Below, in pieces: positions 1 through 8,513 of a stretch of 64,000 nt of DNA; the stretch's first letter is position 1; each line of letters begins with the position of its first letter. The notes under the pieces are model-generated. The model saw nothing but the letters and a program-made list of their open reading frames with translations, did no database searches and was not told where the DNA came from. Source of the stretch: Leptolyngbya sp. NIES-2104. Its GTDB lineage: Bacteria > Cyanobacteriota > Cyanobacteriia > Leptolyngbyales > Leptolyngbyaceae. Location: the NCBI RefSeq assembly GCF_001485215.1, contig NZ_BBWW01000002.1, positions 97,564-161,563 of the forward strand, written 5' to 3'. A program made the position numbers and the translations under genes.

Positions 1-2
1 CC

Positions 3-971
3 AATCGTTTGTTAGGGCGCATTGCGATGCGATCGTACATCTTTCATCACGTCCTATCTGGTGGGCAACCGTTGGAAGGAGAAGCACTGATTAAAGCGAT
101 CGTCGAAACCGCAAAAGCTCTTCCTGGCTATCAGGAATGGTGTCGGCATCAGCATGAGATTGAACATCGTGCAGAAGAGTGGGCAAATTGTATTCAATCC
201 AGCCACTACTTTCACTATGGAGAGCCGCAAGGCAAATTCAAAGCAAAATCAGAAGTGTTAGAAAGTGCGAACACTGCGTGGCGCGAAGCGTGCGATCAAG
301 CTCCTTCTTGGAATCAACAACAGTTGGAATCAGCGCGCGATCGGATTAGAAGTGCGATCGTGGATCTGCTCGAAAAAGGAACTCTACCAATAAATGCAAC
401 TGCAAGATTCAAAGTATTAGTTCAATACAAAATTGGTGGCGGTTCACTTTATCGTCATCGAGATTTGTGGCATCCAAGCTTTCTCACAGATGCTTCATTC
501 GGCTTCTCTGAGCTAGATCTTGATCAAAAACAACAATACAATCAGAACTCAAACCCTACTTTGGAGGTCGAGAATACTGCAAGCTTATTACCTAGCAATG
601 GCGGTAATAGTAATCCTAGCAATGCTCCTAACGCTCTAATTCTCCATCATTCTGATTCTATCGGTCGTAATACGTTGTGGAATCAGCCTTGCAAGGAGAT
701 CGCTCAAGACTCTCAGAATCTATCGATTGAGCCGCAAACTGTACCAGAACAACAAGCATGGCAAGAAGCGCATCAAGCAGCAATGCAAATCGCTCAACAG
801 CAGCACTCGACTGAGCGAGAACCATCAGAGAGTCAATTGGTGCAAATGCAACAGTATTTTGATTCCGGCGATCCGATTTTGCAAGCAGAAGCTTTGGCAT
901 GGTCGCGATTCCATCCAGGATGGTTAAGACTTGATTCGCTGCACTGCGATCGTGAATCTATCTCCGATTAG
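3..971 (+). CDS. Unrecognised plasmid protein, 5' end cut by window edge
   Basis: The reading frame is open to the left edge, so the true start lies outside the window; an in-frame TTG at 9 is unlikely to be the start. About 320 residues are visible. The first 160 are mixed and look folded (segments PGYQEWCRHQHEIEHRAEEW and HYFHYGEPQGKF). They are followed by an Asn/Ser-rich linker and a Gln-rich stretch, then a short compact tail (QYFDSGDPILQAEALAWSRF). There is no signal peptide or membrane segment. I do not recognise the family. Its place beside partition genes fits a replicon-maintenance or DNA-processing role, but that is inference only. The next gene downstream is a convergent broken catalase 60 bp away. 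Confidence 0.6.
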   Translation, partial: NRLLGRIAMRSYIFHHVLSGGQPLEGEALIKAIVETAKALPGYQEWCRHQHEIEHRAEEWANCIQSSHYFHYGEPQGKFKAKSEVLESANTAWREACDQAPSWNQQQLESARDRIRSAIVDLLEKGTLPINATARFKVLVQYKIGGGSLYRHRDLWHPSFLTDASFGFSELDLDQKQQYNQNSNPTLEVENTASLLPSNGGNSNPSNAPNALILHHSDSIGRNTLWNQPCKEIAQDSQNLSIEPQTVPEQQAWQEAHQAAMQIAQQQHSTEREPSESQLVQMQQYFDSGDPILQAEALAWSRFHPGWLRLDSLHCDRESISD

Positions 972-1030
972 ATGAAATTCGCGATTGCAAAGCTCAAAGG
1001 ATCGAGTGTGCCCAGTTTTGAGAAGACTTC

Positions 1031-2133
1031 CTAATCAGGCATTTCTTCAATACTGAGTGGCTCTCTCTTTGGCTGTTGGTTCATCTCGTGGCGGTAATGA
1101 CTAGAAGCTTCATAGACCTCCCGGCGAAGACGCTGAATTGCACCAAGCGGTTGATGCGCTGCGAGCGTATGCCACGGGCTGAAAGACAGCACCTCATCCA
1201 CGTAAACCTGACGGGCTGGACTATATGCCTCCTGAATCCCAATTGAGATTTTAGCGATCGCTTGATAAGGACTCTCTTGCTCTGACCAACGAACCGAAGC
1301 ATCTTCGATCGGCATGGTTTCCAGATTGGTGCAGAGTTGGACACGCAATTCATACTCAGCCGACTGCTCTCGAAAGAACTCCACAATCAAATCACGCAGA
1401 GTGGAAGAATTTTGTATTTCAATTCTCTTACCAATTAGCGGTTGAAAACTTGCAGAGAGGGGAACTGCGCTGAACTTCGCAACGTAGTCTCCATAACGCA
1501 GGGCAGCAGAGCTATAGTAAGTTTCTCCTAAAATATGAGTTTCAGGTTGCGTAATGCCCAATGAAGTCGGATAAAGGTCAATACCCACTTTTTGAGTCAG
1601 AGCATTCACCGTGCGGGCAGTGAGTCCTAACAGTTGTTGTGCTTCCTCTGGGGCGCTAACGACCACCTTTTCTTGAAGTAATTGTTCAGGCAGAAAGCGA
1701 GCGAGATTCCCCGATGGAAACACTGGACTGTTAATCATTAGAAAATCTTGAGTTACAGCATCAGGTTTGGTAACTAGCAGTTTCGGTCCTGCTACGCCAA
1801 TCACTTTAATTCCGATGCCACGAAAGGTCGAGAGACTATCGGGCAAAATGTCACCCGGAACACTGGAGAAGCGGATCATTACAGGGTATGTTCGGGGTTC
1901 GCGAAATAATCCTTGAGCCAGATGAGCCGGTGGTTGTCGTAAATTTGCAGCTCACCCTTCAGTCCGCCATGACCTTTGGCATGAGCGCCGCGCATGGCAT
2001 GACGATGTTTGTCAAACACCTTTTGTCCTTGCCGAGCCACGGAGTCTAGAATTTCGCGGATCAGTCAATCTTCATTCGGTTGCTTGGCTTCTACATCTTG
2101 AGAATAGCGGATGTACTGATTTGAGTTAAGCAT
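1031..2133 (-). pseudogene. Catalase-family protein, broken by a nonsense codon and a frameshift
   Basis: The intact C-terminal portion (1031-1879, 282 residues) has the sequence features of the short cyanobacterial catalase-related family (SrpA/y4iL-like): RFSSVPGDILPDS near its start, a central ETYYSSAALRYGDYVAKFS, and a tail FSPWHTLAAHQPLGAIQRLR. The missing N-terminal part is upstream on the same strand in another frame. From an ATG at 2131-2133 it reads MLNSNQYIRYSQDVEAKQ, then hits an in-frame TGA at 2065-2067, continues through KVFDKHRHAMRGAHAKGHGG, and needs a one-base shift near 1884-1890 to join YPVMIRFSS. Two independent lesions argue against a sequencing slip. Full-length relatives are about 360 residues, which matches the reconstructed span. 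It is probably non-functional for heme peroxide chemistry. Confidence 0.8.
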
Positions 2134-2229
2134 TCAGTGTATAGCCTGGGGGTAAGTTCAAAGGATCGTGGGTTAATCATTCAGAACTGAGTTCGCCTTC
2201 TTGATCCCCCTTGCGCCAGAAGTCTATAT

Positions 2230-2493
2230 CTAGCGAACGACCAGCCACCCGTAAGTCAAAACGCCTAATCCCAAAACGCCCACGATCGCCTCTCGCTGCT
2301 CCTCCCATAAACGACGAACCCCACTGAAGAAATCGCTGAAGGCTGCGCGTCGTGATCGCCCCAACTCTGCCATCAATGCTTCGACTCTGGCATCGACTTC
2401 TTCAAGTGTGACTTCTCCGCGTTGGTAAGCGGCTTCGAGTTCATTCAATTTATGCCAGTACTCATGTGTTGCTTCTAGCAAGTTCGGATTCAT
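2230..2493 (-). CDS. Small coiled-coil protein with a C-terminal membrane anchor
   Basis: This is an 87-residue protein. Residues 5-50 are a charged amphipathic helix (EYWHKLNELEAAYQRGEVTL, then EEVDARVEALMAEL) and residues 68-86 are hydrophobic (AIVGVLGLGVLTYGWLVV), suggesting a tail-anchored or short single-pass membrane protein. No catalytic motif is visible. It stands alone between the broken catalase and parB. I do not recognise the family. Coding character is good: acidic/basic alternation and no low-complexity drift. Confidence 0.55.
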   Translation of the reverse strand: MNPNLLEATHEYWHKLNELEAAYQRGEVTLEEVDARVEALMAELGRSRRAAFSDFFSGVRRLWEEQREAIVGVLGLGVLTYGWLVVR

Positions 2494-2851
2494 AGAATAG
2501 GGAACATTAAGATAAATTTTTGTAAAGCTTAACGTATCTGATTCAGCAGCTTGGTCTGTAGTTGGGCAGAACTGTTGTTATCGATCGATAGAGTTGAGTT
2601 TGAAGATCGTTAACGGTTCTAGTCTTTCAGCAAGATGGGGCGAATACAGACACGCTTCAGGCAACATGCCTGTGGGAAGCTTCTACAATTTGAGAACTAG
2701 AGAGGTTGTTGTCATTTGTTTTGACATTTGATCAACGATCGTTTTGCGTTAATGAATTTGAGAGCGCTTAAATCGAGAAGCAAACTCGAATGCCTTTCTT
2801 CATTAATCTTCGCAAAGGCATACCCGCATGACTCTTGAGCAGCAACGATTC
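2494..2851. other. 358-bp intergenic stretch without a gene
   Basis: This lies between the parB stop and the small membrane protein, both on the minus strand. I see no open frame worth calling. It contains one short inverted repeat, CAGGCA at 2658-2663 and TGCCTG at 2667-2672, with a 3-base loop. No clear terminator run follows it. Confidence 0.4.
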
Positions 2852-4111
2852 TTAATTGAGTAATTGTTTAACCTCTTTTAGCCTGCGGTTGAGGATCTGC
2901 TGACACTCTCGAAGTTGAGCAGAAGATAGCGCAGAAAAATCTGTGTTTTCCAATGCCGTAATTTCTCTCGGTAATTTAGGTTGCTCTGCTTCAGCGGCTG
3001 GATTGTGTTGAGCCAGAAGGGTCTTCACTTGCTCGTTGATGGTTTGGGTACTCCAGTTGTTTGCGATCGCATTTTGAGTTACACCTATCCGAACTTCTTT
3101 CGCTGCTGCGTCATCCAAATCCAGTGCTTCTGCGTTCAATTGATTCAGAATCCGAAGTTTTGCAGGTTCCAGTCCTTCGTCCCAGACTGCCTGTTTCAGA
3201 TCATCTGGCAACTTCAATAGTGGAAGGACGTAACGAGAAATTGTAGATGGATTCTGCTGATAGCTCAGAATGATATCCAAAATCGCTTGGGCGACTTCCT
3301 CTAGCCCTGAGTTCTCGATCCACTCTTTCTGAACCGCGCGATCGGCAGCTAAGATGTCCGCTAAATCGGCAGATTGATCCCCTCGTCTGAGTCTCCGTTT
3401 TAACTGCGTCAGTGCAGTGTTGAGTGCGCGAGGAAGCTCGATGTCTAATGGTTCTGTAAGTACATCTTTTAGGTATGGGTAGCGATGGTTGCACTGGCAA
3501 ATGAGAACTTGCGCCAACTCCAAATCGTGCAGTTTCTTCTGATGAATGGTGGTCGAAACGGCTTTGGACTGAATTTCTAAAAGGTCGATCGCACCTTTAG
3601 CAGGCAGAATGACCGAGTTGAGATTGGATAATCCGGCGAGCCGACCTGAGCGTAATCTTCGTTCCCCATCAAACATCAGGAATGGAAGATTGATGTCGTA
3701 TAGCGGCTGAGCGGCGATAAAGAGTCCCTGCTGTTCATACTCGATTAACTGCGATCGCACTTCTTCGCTCATCTCGATTAGCAGCACCGGAGCCAGTTGA
3801 CCCTCTTCTTTTAAGACATGAGCAAAGGCTTGCTGTTGGGCATGGGTAAAAATAATCCGTGGTTGCAGTGGGTTGCGGCTGATGTCTTTGAAGTCAATTT
3901 GTTTGACTCCTTGCGTTTGGGACAGTTCTTCTACCAAAAATTGAATTTTGGACTCAAGCTCGATCTTCTCATTCGAGCTAACTCCACTTGACTTCAATTC
4001 GGCAATTTCTGCTTCTAGTTCTTCGACCTGACCTTTGAGTCGGGAGATCTGTTGGCTTTGGTTAGCATCGGCAAACATTACGGAGGGTTTAATCGCTTGG
4101 GGTTTTGGCAT
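2852..4111 (-). CDS. parB: ParB-like partition protein
   Basis: This 419-residue protein has the ParB/Srx nuclease-like core. Motif NPLQPR is at residues 80-85 and the GERR box (FDGERRLRSGRLAGL) at about 148-161. These are the CTP-binding signatures of the ParB N-terminal fold. Residues 18-65 form a predicted coiled coil ahead of the core, which is unusual compared with chromosomal ParB. The C-terminal half is helical, including QNPSTISRYVLPLLKLPDDL, which resembles the KorB/ParB helix-turn-helix segment. It lies 12 bp downstream of parA on the same strand, as in a typical plasmid partition operon. It should load at centromere sites and be moved by ParA. Candidate sites are the palindromes at 5108-5135 and 5310-5337. 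Confidence 0.85.
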   Translation of the reverse strand: MPKPQAIKPSVMFADANQSQQISRLKGQVEELEAEIAELKSSGVSSNEKIELESKIQFLVEELSQTQGVKQIDFKDISRNPLQPRIIFTHAQQQAFAHVLKEEGQLAPVLLIEMSEEVRSQLIEYEQQGLFIAAQPLYDINLPFLMFDGERRLRSGRLAGLSNLNSVILPAKGAIDLLEIQSKAVSTTIHQKKLHDLELAQVLICQCNHRYPYLKDVLTEPLDIELPRALNTALTQLKRRLRRGDQSADLADILAADRAVQKEWIENSGLEEVAQAILDIILSYQQNPSTISRYVLPLLKLPDDLKQAVWDEGLEPAKLRILNQLNAEALDLDDAAAKEVRIGVTQNAIANNWSTQTINEQVKTLLAQHNPAAEAEQPKLPREITALENTDFSALSSAQLRECQQILNRRLKEVKQLLN

Positions 4112-4123
4112 CAGAGTGTCCTT

Positions 4124-4969
4124 TTATTTTGTTTTCAGGATTTTGACAATTTCTTTGATGATTGGATCGAAAGACTTCGTGATTTTGTCATCGGGGCGGT
4201 AGAGATGAACTGGAAGTCCTGTCCCGCTGGCACTGAGGAAAAAACCAGATTCTTTGATATGTGGGAAGCAAGGGATTTCTAGCTGTTCTAGCTGATAGGG
4301 GATCGTATCAACGGGATCAATTTTTTCATTCACACTGCCATCTGCTTTAAGTCCCAACAGGTTACGATGAACCGCTTTCTGGAGATCAACACGCGATGGA
4401 ACAAACCCTAAAATCTTGGGACGAGGACGTAGACGCAACGAATCTACTTTCTCGTAAAACCAGTTCAGCATATCGCTTGAACTCCAAGAGTCTTTGAACT
4501 CTGGCTTAATAGCAGCAATGAAGTGAGTTGCTGCTGCCAATGCAATCAGTCCCATTGGCTCAACCGACGCTGGCGTATCGATAATGATGACATCGGCATC
4601 GATCGGGTAGTCTTCCAGTCGATCTTTGAGTACCTCGTAAGGTCGTTCATGCAGATGCAATCCTCGAATCGCAGTATGTAGAGGAGAGCCACCTCGAATC
4701 ACCTGAACCAATTTCGTGCTGGACTCCCAAACCGGAACGAGCGGATAATTGCCTTTAAATTGACGCTCAAAAATGCACGCGATCGAATCTTCTACTTCAT
4801 CGGGTCGTAACTTCGGTAATCCGGTAAATAAGGCGAGTGAACCGTTGGGATCAAGCTCGATTAAAACGACTCGTAGTTTCTTACTTGCCAGTGCATAAGC
4901 AAGATGGCTGGCTAATGTCGTTTTTCCAGAACCGCCTGTATTGCTTTCGATCGTAAGTCTAACCTGCAT
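4124..4969 (-). CDS. parA: ParA-family partition ATPase
   Basis: This 281-residue P-loop ATPase of the ParA/MinD class is expected to bind nucleoid DNA and drive plasmid segregation with the ParB encoded next to it. The phosphate-binding loop TGGSGKTT is at residues 11-18. The usual first lysine of the deviant Walker A motif (KGGxxKTT) is a threonine here. A Walker B-like DVIIIDTPAS has its Asp at about 131, and an ELDPNGSLALF segment sits at about 38-48, where ParA proteins carry DxDPQ. There is no N-terminal HTH extension, so it resembles the short type Ib ParA proteins, although the family average is 200-250 residues. The start ATG at 4969 gives an N-terminus that reaches the P-loop at once (MQVRLTIESN), as expected. 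It is the first gene of the parAB operon. Confidence 0.88.
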   Translation of the reverse strand: MQVRLTIESNTGGSGKTTLASHLAYALASKKLRVVLIELDPNGSLALFTGLPKLRPDEVEDSIACIFERQFKGNYPLVPVWESSTKLVQVIRGGSPLHTAIRGLHLHERPYEVLKDRLEDYPIDADVIIIDTPASVEPMGLIALAAATHFIAAIKPEFKDSWSSSDMLNWFYEKVDSLRLRPRPKILGFVPSRVDLQKAVHRNLLGLKADGSVNEKIDPVDTIPYQLEQLEIPCFPHIKESGFFLSASGTGLPVHLYRPDDKITKSFDPIIKEIVKILKTK

Positions 4970-5107
4970 AAATTCAGTGTCCGTATTCTACTGCTGGGTC
5001 ACAATCAACCGATGAAAATGCCTTAATTTTTGCTAAGTTCTGGATGGTTGAATCTTTTGAATCGGCTGCTCTACGTCATATTCACACGATATAAATGCAA
5101 TTTTTAG

Positions 5108-5135
5108 AGGTGTACTGCAACGCTGCGGTACAAAT
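5108..5135. repeat. 28-bp palindromic site, copy 1
   Basis: The core is TGTACTGC, AACGCT, GCGGTACA (5111-5132), with 11-6-11 spacing when flanks are counted. It is related to the copies at 5310-5337 and 9792-9819. Within the core, the two arms differ at one position and the central hexamer departs from the self-complementary AACGTT of the other two. It could be a ParB centromere, because it lies upstream of parA, or a recombination core for the tyrosine recombinase at 8514-9758. Confidence 0.7.
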
Positions 5136-5309
5136 TCTTCGATCAACCTCTGAACGTTGATTTCATATAGTACTAGATTTATCTGAATTTCTAACAAAAT
5201 TCTGCAACCTGTTTCTGAGCTTACAGGTGTGATCTCATGTGAGAGTTTGGGGCTAATCGTGTTGAAATGGGCACAGTTGCACTCAACCATTTTCAATTCT
5301 CATGTTTGG

Positions 5310-5337
5310 GTTTGTACTGCAACGTTGCGGTACAAAC
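5310..5337. repeat. 28-bp palindromic site, copy 2
   Basis: The core is TGTACTGC, AACGTT, GCGGTACA (5313-5334). The symmetry extends outward to 34 bp (5307-5340), with TGGGTT on the left and AACCCA on the right and only one mismatched pair overall. The central hexamer AACGTT is self-complementary. It is the second of two sites upstream of parA. Confidence 0.75.
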
Positions 5338-5547
5338 CCATTGAATTAGAGCTTGAAATCATTACGAGTCTTTATGTAGCCCCTGTAAGAAACCGCACGA
5401 TTACGCTCAACCATCAAGCAGTTCCCAGCTTGTAACCCATACATAGAGTGGATTTTCGCCATTCTAAAAACGCCGAATTTTTTATACTATTGTCATAAAA
5501 TATTAGTGCTGACGAGTAAAGACGAAGAATCGAGAAATTGTGTAGGT

Positions 5548-6368
5548 CTAATTTTCCGACAATTCTTCTGGTTTAATCCCTCTAGCTCGAAGCTGCTCGA
5601 TTAGCCTTGCATTTTCTTGTTCTGCTCGATCAGCTCTCGCTCGTTCTGCCTCTTTCTCGGTTCTCTCCACCTCTTTCTGAATTCGTTCTGCTTCGTCTGG
5701 CAGCAAAATGAGATTTCCATCGGAGCTATAAAATCGTAGCCAATCACAGGTTCCATTGGCAGGTTCACGATCGATTACCCCTTGCCAAGTTCCTAACTAA
5801 AGTTCTAACGCTTCACACCACAGCCAGTTTTGTGCATTCGGTTGCAGCGGTTGGTAGCCGCGCCGCCCAGTTTGTAAGTGCCAACCTTGCAAGGACGTGG
5901 GGTCGAATGGGTCGAAAATAAAATAATCTTGAGTTTTGAAGATTCGTTCGTACAGTTGCTTCTTGTCCTCGCGGGCGCGGAGCGTGCCGGAGGCTGCGAC
6001 TTTTTCGGTACTCGGTGACAAGAACTCCACAATTACATCTGGGAAACGTCACTCTTCTTCCCAAGTCACCCACACTTTCCGTTCTCGGCTACTATCAACA
6101 TCCAGCGTGACAAAGAAATCCGGTCCGCGAAAATCTTGATTCATCGCTTGAGTGCGGCTGTAATAGACAAACATATTGCCGCCTGCGAAGAAATCAGACC
6201 GATCGTGGAGCGCAGACTGCACAGAGCGAATTAAAAGATTCATCGCAATGCGTGGCGAGGACTTTCCAAGGGTTCTCCATCGTCAAAAACTAAATCAGTC
6301 GGGGGCATCGGAATGTCTTGGATTTGGACTTCCGCATCGGTTGAGGTCTGTTCGGTGGGCATTTCCAT
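5548..6368 (-). pseudogene. Uma2-family (DUF820) endonuclease-like gene, degraded
   Basis: Read on the minus strand from ATG at 6368 to TAG at 5548, this is a paralogue of the intact Uma2 gene at 12258-13013. Shared blocks include GGNMFVYYSR, QDFRGPDFFVTLDVD, VIVEFLSPSTEKV and NARLIEQLRARGI. Lesions seen: a one-base loss near 6253 just before MNLLIRSVQSAL, an in-frame TGA at 6049-6051 where the paralogue has Gly, and an in-frame TAG at 5797-5799 where it has Trp. There is also an in-frame insertion (about 5974-5997) adding AASGTLRA. The reading frame recovers after each nonsense codon, so these are point lesions on a once complete gene. Uma2 proteins are PD-(D/E)XK-fold proteins abundant in cyanobacteria. 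Confidence 0.85.
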
Positions 6369-6436
6369 AAACCCCTCGACCTAGAATCGGTCGGTCAGCG
6401 CAATTGCCTCCTTATTCTACGTTTACCCAGCAGTGC

Positions 6437-6907
6437 TGTCACTGTAATCATAATGTGAGCCATTCTGAAAGCATAATGTGAGCCAAAAAACTCCTAAACT
6501 GCTGATTCTGCTGTTCCTTCTTCTAATTTTTCTTCACTGCTTTGAAACCGTAATTTGAGCAGAAGTTCAAGGCTGAAATCATAATCTGAGCGATCGCCCA
6601 ACGCTAAGACTGGTACGTAGTAGGGATACTGCTAGAATTGCACTCCAAATCTAGTCGAGCGGAAACCGCATTGGCACATTGAACTGCCACAATTACTAGA
6701 CAACTTCCTCAGAATTGAAAATTTATTCCCTTGTCTGTAAAAGTACAGGTTTGGATCGCAGCGCAATGTTTAGAAAGCAAAGCTGGCGAGGGTTATGGGA
6801 CGTATATAGTAGGTGTTCTGTCCTAAATTCATGTCTTAAATCGCGATCGCTCCTCAGTTTTGAAAGCATAAGTTGAGAAACTGGCTCACATTATGCTTTC
6901 AGTCACA
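6437..6907. mobile_element. 471-bp non-autonomous transposable element (MITE-like) with 5-bp target duplication
   Basis: The two ends are inverted repeats beginning TGTCACTG (left, 6437) and, read inward from the right, TGTGACTG (ending 6907). Both continue to CATAATGTGAGCCA; 22 of the 25 bases from GTC/GTG through GAGCCA match. AGTGC flanks the element on both sides (6432-6436 and 6908-6912), a perfect 5-bp target duplication. Further degenerate copies of the end motif lie inside: CATAATGTGAGCC near 6472-6484, GTAATTTGAGC near 6550, CATAATCTGAGC near 6581 and CATAAGTTGAG near 6867. Repeated subterminal motifs, TGT ends and 5-bp duplications are features of IS21, Tn7 and Tn5053-type transposases. 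No transposase or other gene is inside, so it must have been moved in trans. Confidence 0.82.
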
Positions 6908-6935
6908 AGTGCGGATCAGCTTAGATTTTTGATAT

Positions 6936-6956
6936 AAGATAATAATCAATTATCTT
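6936..6956. promoter_or_regulatory. Inverted repeat upstream of the recombinase operon
   Basis: AAGATAAT (6936-6943) and ATTATCTT (6949-6956) form a perfect 8-bp inverted repeat with a 5-base spacer. It lies 140 bp upstream of the first gene of the operon at 7097, in an AT-rich stretch between the transposable element and that gene. It could be an operator. No hairpin-plus-T-run geometry is seen. Confidence 0.4.
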
Positions 6957-7096
6957 GACTCTAGCGAAACTCTAACGATGTTCGATATAAGTACAAATTT
7001 ACTAATTAAATTTACGTAATTTTGTACTAGCAAATTTGCATGAACTCTTAATGAAAAGCAGATTTGGGCGACTAAGGGTTAATAAAAGGAGAAGCC

Positions 7097-7726
7097 GTGC
7101 CACAGAATCCTGATCCAAAATGCAAAATTTGTTCTGCCCTCAGTGATGTCGAGGCAAAACAGCTTCATGATGCTGCCCAAGGTGGGGATGGCTGTTGGGC
7201 AGGAGATCCTTGTCATAAGCTTCGTTATTATTATGCCAACCAAGAAACAATTAATGCTCAACGTCGAGAAAAATACAAACGCAAAAAACTTGCCAAACAG
7301 CAAGCTGCGAGCAGGCAAGCCTGTGCTGGAGGCATCGAACATTTAAAAGTGCAGAGCAGCGATATCTCGACTTCGGATTTGCTTAGAACTTGGACACCCC
7401 AAGCGGCTCCTGTCCTGCCTCCAGAGCGTGTCTATGTTCAATTGCTGTGGTATCGTGAAACGCCAAAGGATCGATTACACGCGATCGGGGCTTTGCTGCT
7501 TTTAGGAGATCAGACGATCGCATTTTCTGGACCTTATCACTGCCGAGGACTCGCACCAAAAGACGTAACAGAGCAACTGATTCCCAGTATGGTGAGGGCA
7601 CTCAACCAAGTTCTAAACGAAAACTTTCCGGAATACGAGACCTACCGCATCGGGCGATTGCATGATGAAGGTGACGAACGACATCCGGCACTTTGTCCGC
7701 TCTGTACTGGTCGCTCAATCCGATGA
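7097..7726 (+). CDS. Unrecognised protein with paired cysteine motifs, first gene of recombinase operon
   Basis: This is a 209-residue protein. The start is GTG at 7097, supported by AAAAGGAGA about 7 bases upstream. The N-terminus has KCKICSA (Cys 9 and 12), followed by GCWAGDPCHKLRYYY, which could give a four-Cys zinc site. A basic stretch (RREKYKRKKLAK) comes next. The middle (YVQLLWYRETPKDRLHAIGA) looks like a compact alpha/beta domain, and the C-terminus ends in CPLC. The Cys pattern and basic patch suggest nucleic-acid binding; that is inference. It is followed after 18 bp by the next gene and then by a tyrosine recombinase, so it may be an accessory factor. I do not recognise the family. 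Confidence 0.65.
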   Translation: MPQNPDPKCKICSALSDVEAKQLHDAAQGGDGCWAGDPCHKLRYYYANQETINAQRREKYKRKKLAKQQAASRQACAGGIEHLKVQSSDISTSDLLRTWTPQAAPVLPPERVYVQLLWYRETPKDRLHAIGALLLLGDQTIAFSGPYHCRGLAPKDVTEQLIPSMVRALNQVLNENFPEYETYRIGRLHDEGDERHPALCPLCTGRSIR

Positions 7727-7744
7727 ACTGATTAGAAAGTATTT

Positions 7745-8467
7745 ATGGATAGTCAGCAACTCGAACTTGATTTATGGCGATCGCTAGAAATAGCGACCGA
7801 ATTTCTTGACGAGAAAGATGTGCTGGCGACTGTATTGCAAACCTATGACCAGTGGGTTGCAACGATCGCGACTCAATCTGCTTCTGCACAGCTTGAATTG
7901 GCTGGGGAGATTTTGCAACGCATGGCAGAACTTGTCTGCTTAAGATCCGATATCTTGATCGAGGAGTGGAAGCAGCGGCACAATCCGGTTGAGCCGATTG
8001 TCGATATTTCCGGTCGGGTTGATTTGGTAATGCAGACGCAGGAGTTTGATTTATCGTGGTTGATCGAACATGACCTTCCAGCGCCCTACCCAGAGTACCG
8101 CAAATCCCCAACTAAAATAGAACCCATCGAATCTGCGGCAGGGCTGGTAGATACTGCCCAACTGGTCACCGTGATGGGTGATCAGTTACAACAACAAGCG
8201 AAATTGACGGATGCTGAAGCCGCTGAAGCATTTAAAGCCGCAATGGAGACTGCCCATGATGAAGATGTCGCTCAGTGGACACAAACGATCATTACTTTTT
8301 GGGAGACGGCTCAGATTGGTGCAATTTCATTTGTGGAGCTATGTCAGCAGCTAAACCGACCGTGGATCGAAGTTTGGCTGGCGTTATTATTAGGAGGATT
8401 CTTGCTGGAACTGCGGGGTGATTGGTACGAAGGTGAAATCTGGATTGTTGGATATACTCAACGCTGA
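7745..8467 (+). CDS. Unrecognised protein, second gene of recombinase operon
   Basis: This 240-residue acidic, mostly helical protein has no signal peptide or membrane segment. The N-terminus (MDSQQLELDLWRSLEIATEF) and the middle (AEAAEAFKAAMETAHDEDVA) look like helical bundles. The C-terminal 60 residues (SFVELCQQLNRPWIEVWLAL, then LLGGFLLEL) could be a winged-helix-like segment, because LCQQLNRPWIEVW reads like a recognition helix. This is weak. It sits between a Cys-rich protein and a tyrosine recombinase with short gaps (18 and 46 bp), suggesting co-transcription and a shared role in DNA rearrangement or plasmid upkeep. I do not recognise the family. Confidence 0.6.
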   Translation: MDSQQLELDLWRSLEIATEFLDEKDVLATVLQTYDQWVATIATQSASAQLELAGEILQRMAELVCLRSDILIEEWKQRHNPVEPIVDISGRVDLVMQTQEFDLSWLIEHDLPAPYPEYRKSPTKIEPIESAAGLVDTAQLVTVMGDQLQQQAKLTDAEAAEAFKAAMETAHDEDVAQWTQTIITFWETAQIGAISFVELCQQLNRPWIEVWLALLLGGFLLELRGDWYEGEIWIVGYTQR

Positions 8468-8513
8468 AATTTTTTAAGTCTTGTCATTTCTAGATTGCTG
8501 GTGAATTAAAAGT

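Larger units (their letters stand above)
4970..5547. other. parA upstream region carrying two palindromic sites
   Basis: This 578-bp region separates parA (minus) from the broken Uma2 gene (minus). No convincing coding frame is present. It holds two copies of a long palindrome (listed separately), 202 bp apart, in the position expected for a partition centromere and the parAB promoter. The rest is AT-rich. Confidence 0.5.

Noticed and set aside
5033-5435. Two opposite frames of 68-87 codons in the parA upstream region
   Set aside because: They read through the palindromic sites, overlap each other and have no ribosome site.
6437-6907. CRISPR-associated transposon (CAST) end
   Set aside because: Ends and repeated motifs resemble that broad transposase class, but there is no transposase, Cas gene or spacer, and the end sequence differs from the CAST ends I know. 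Kept only as a non-autonomous element.
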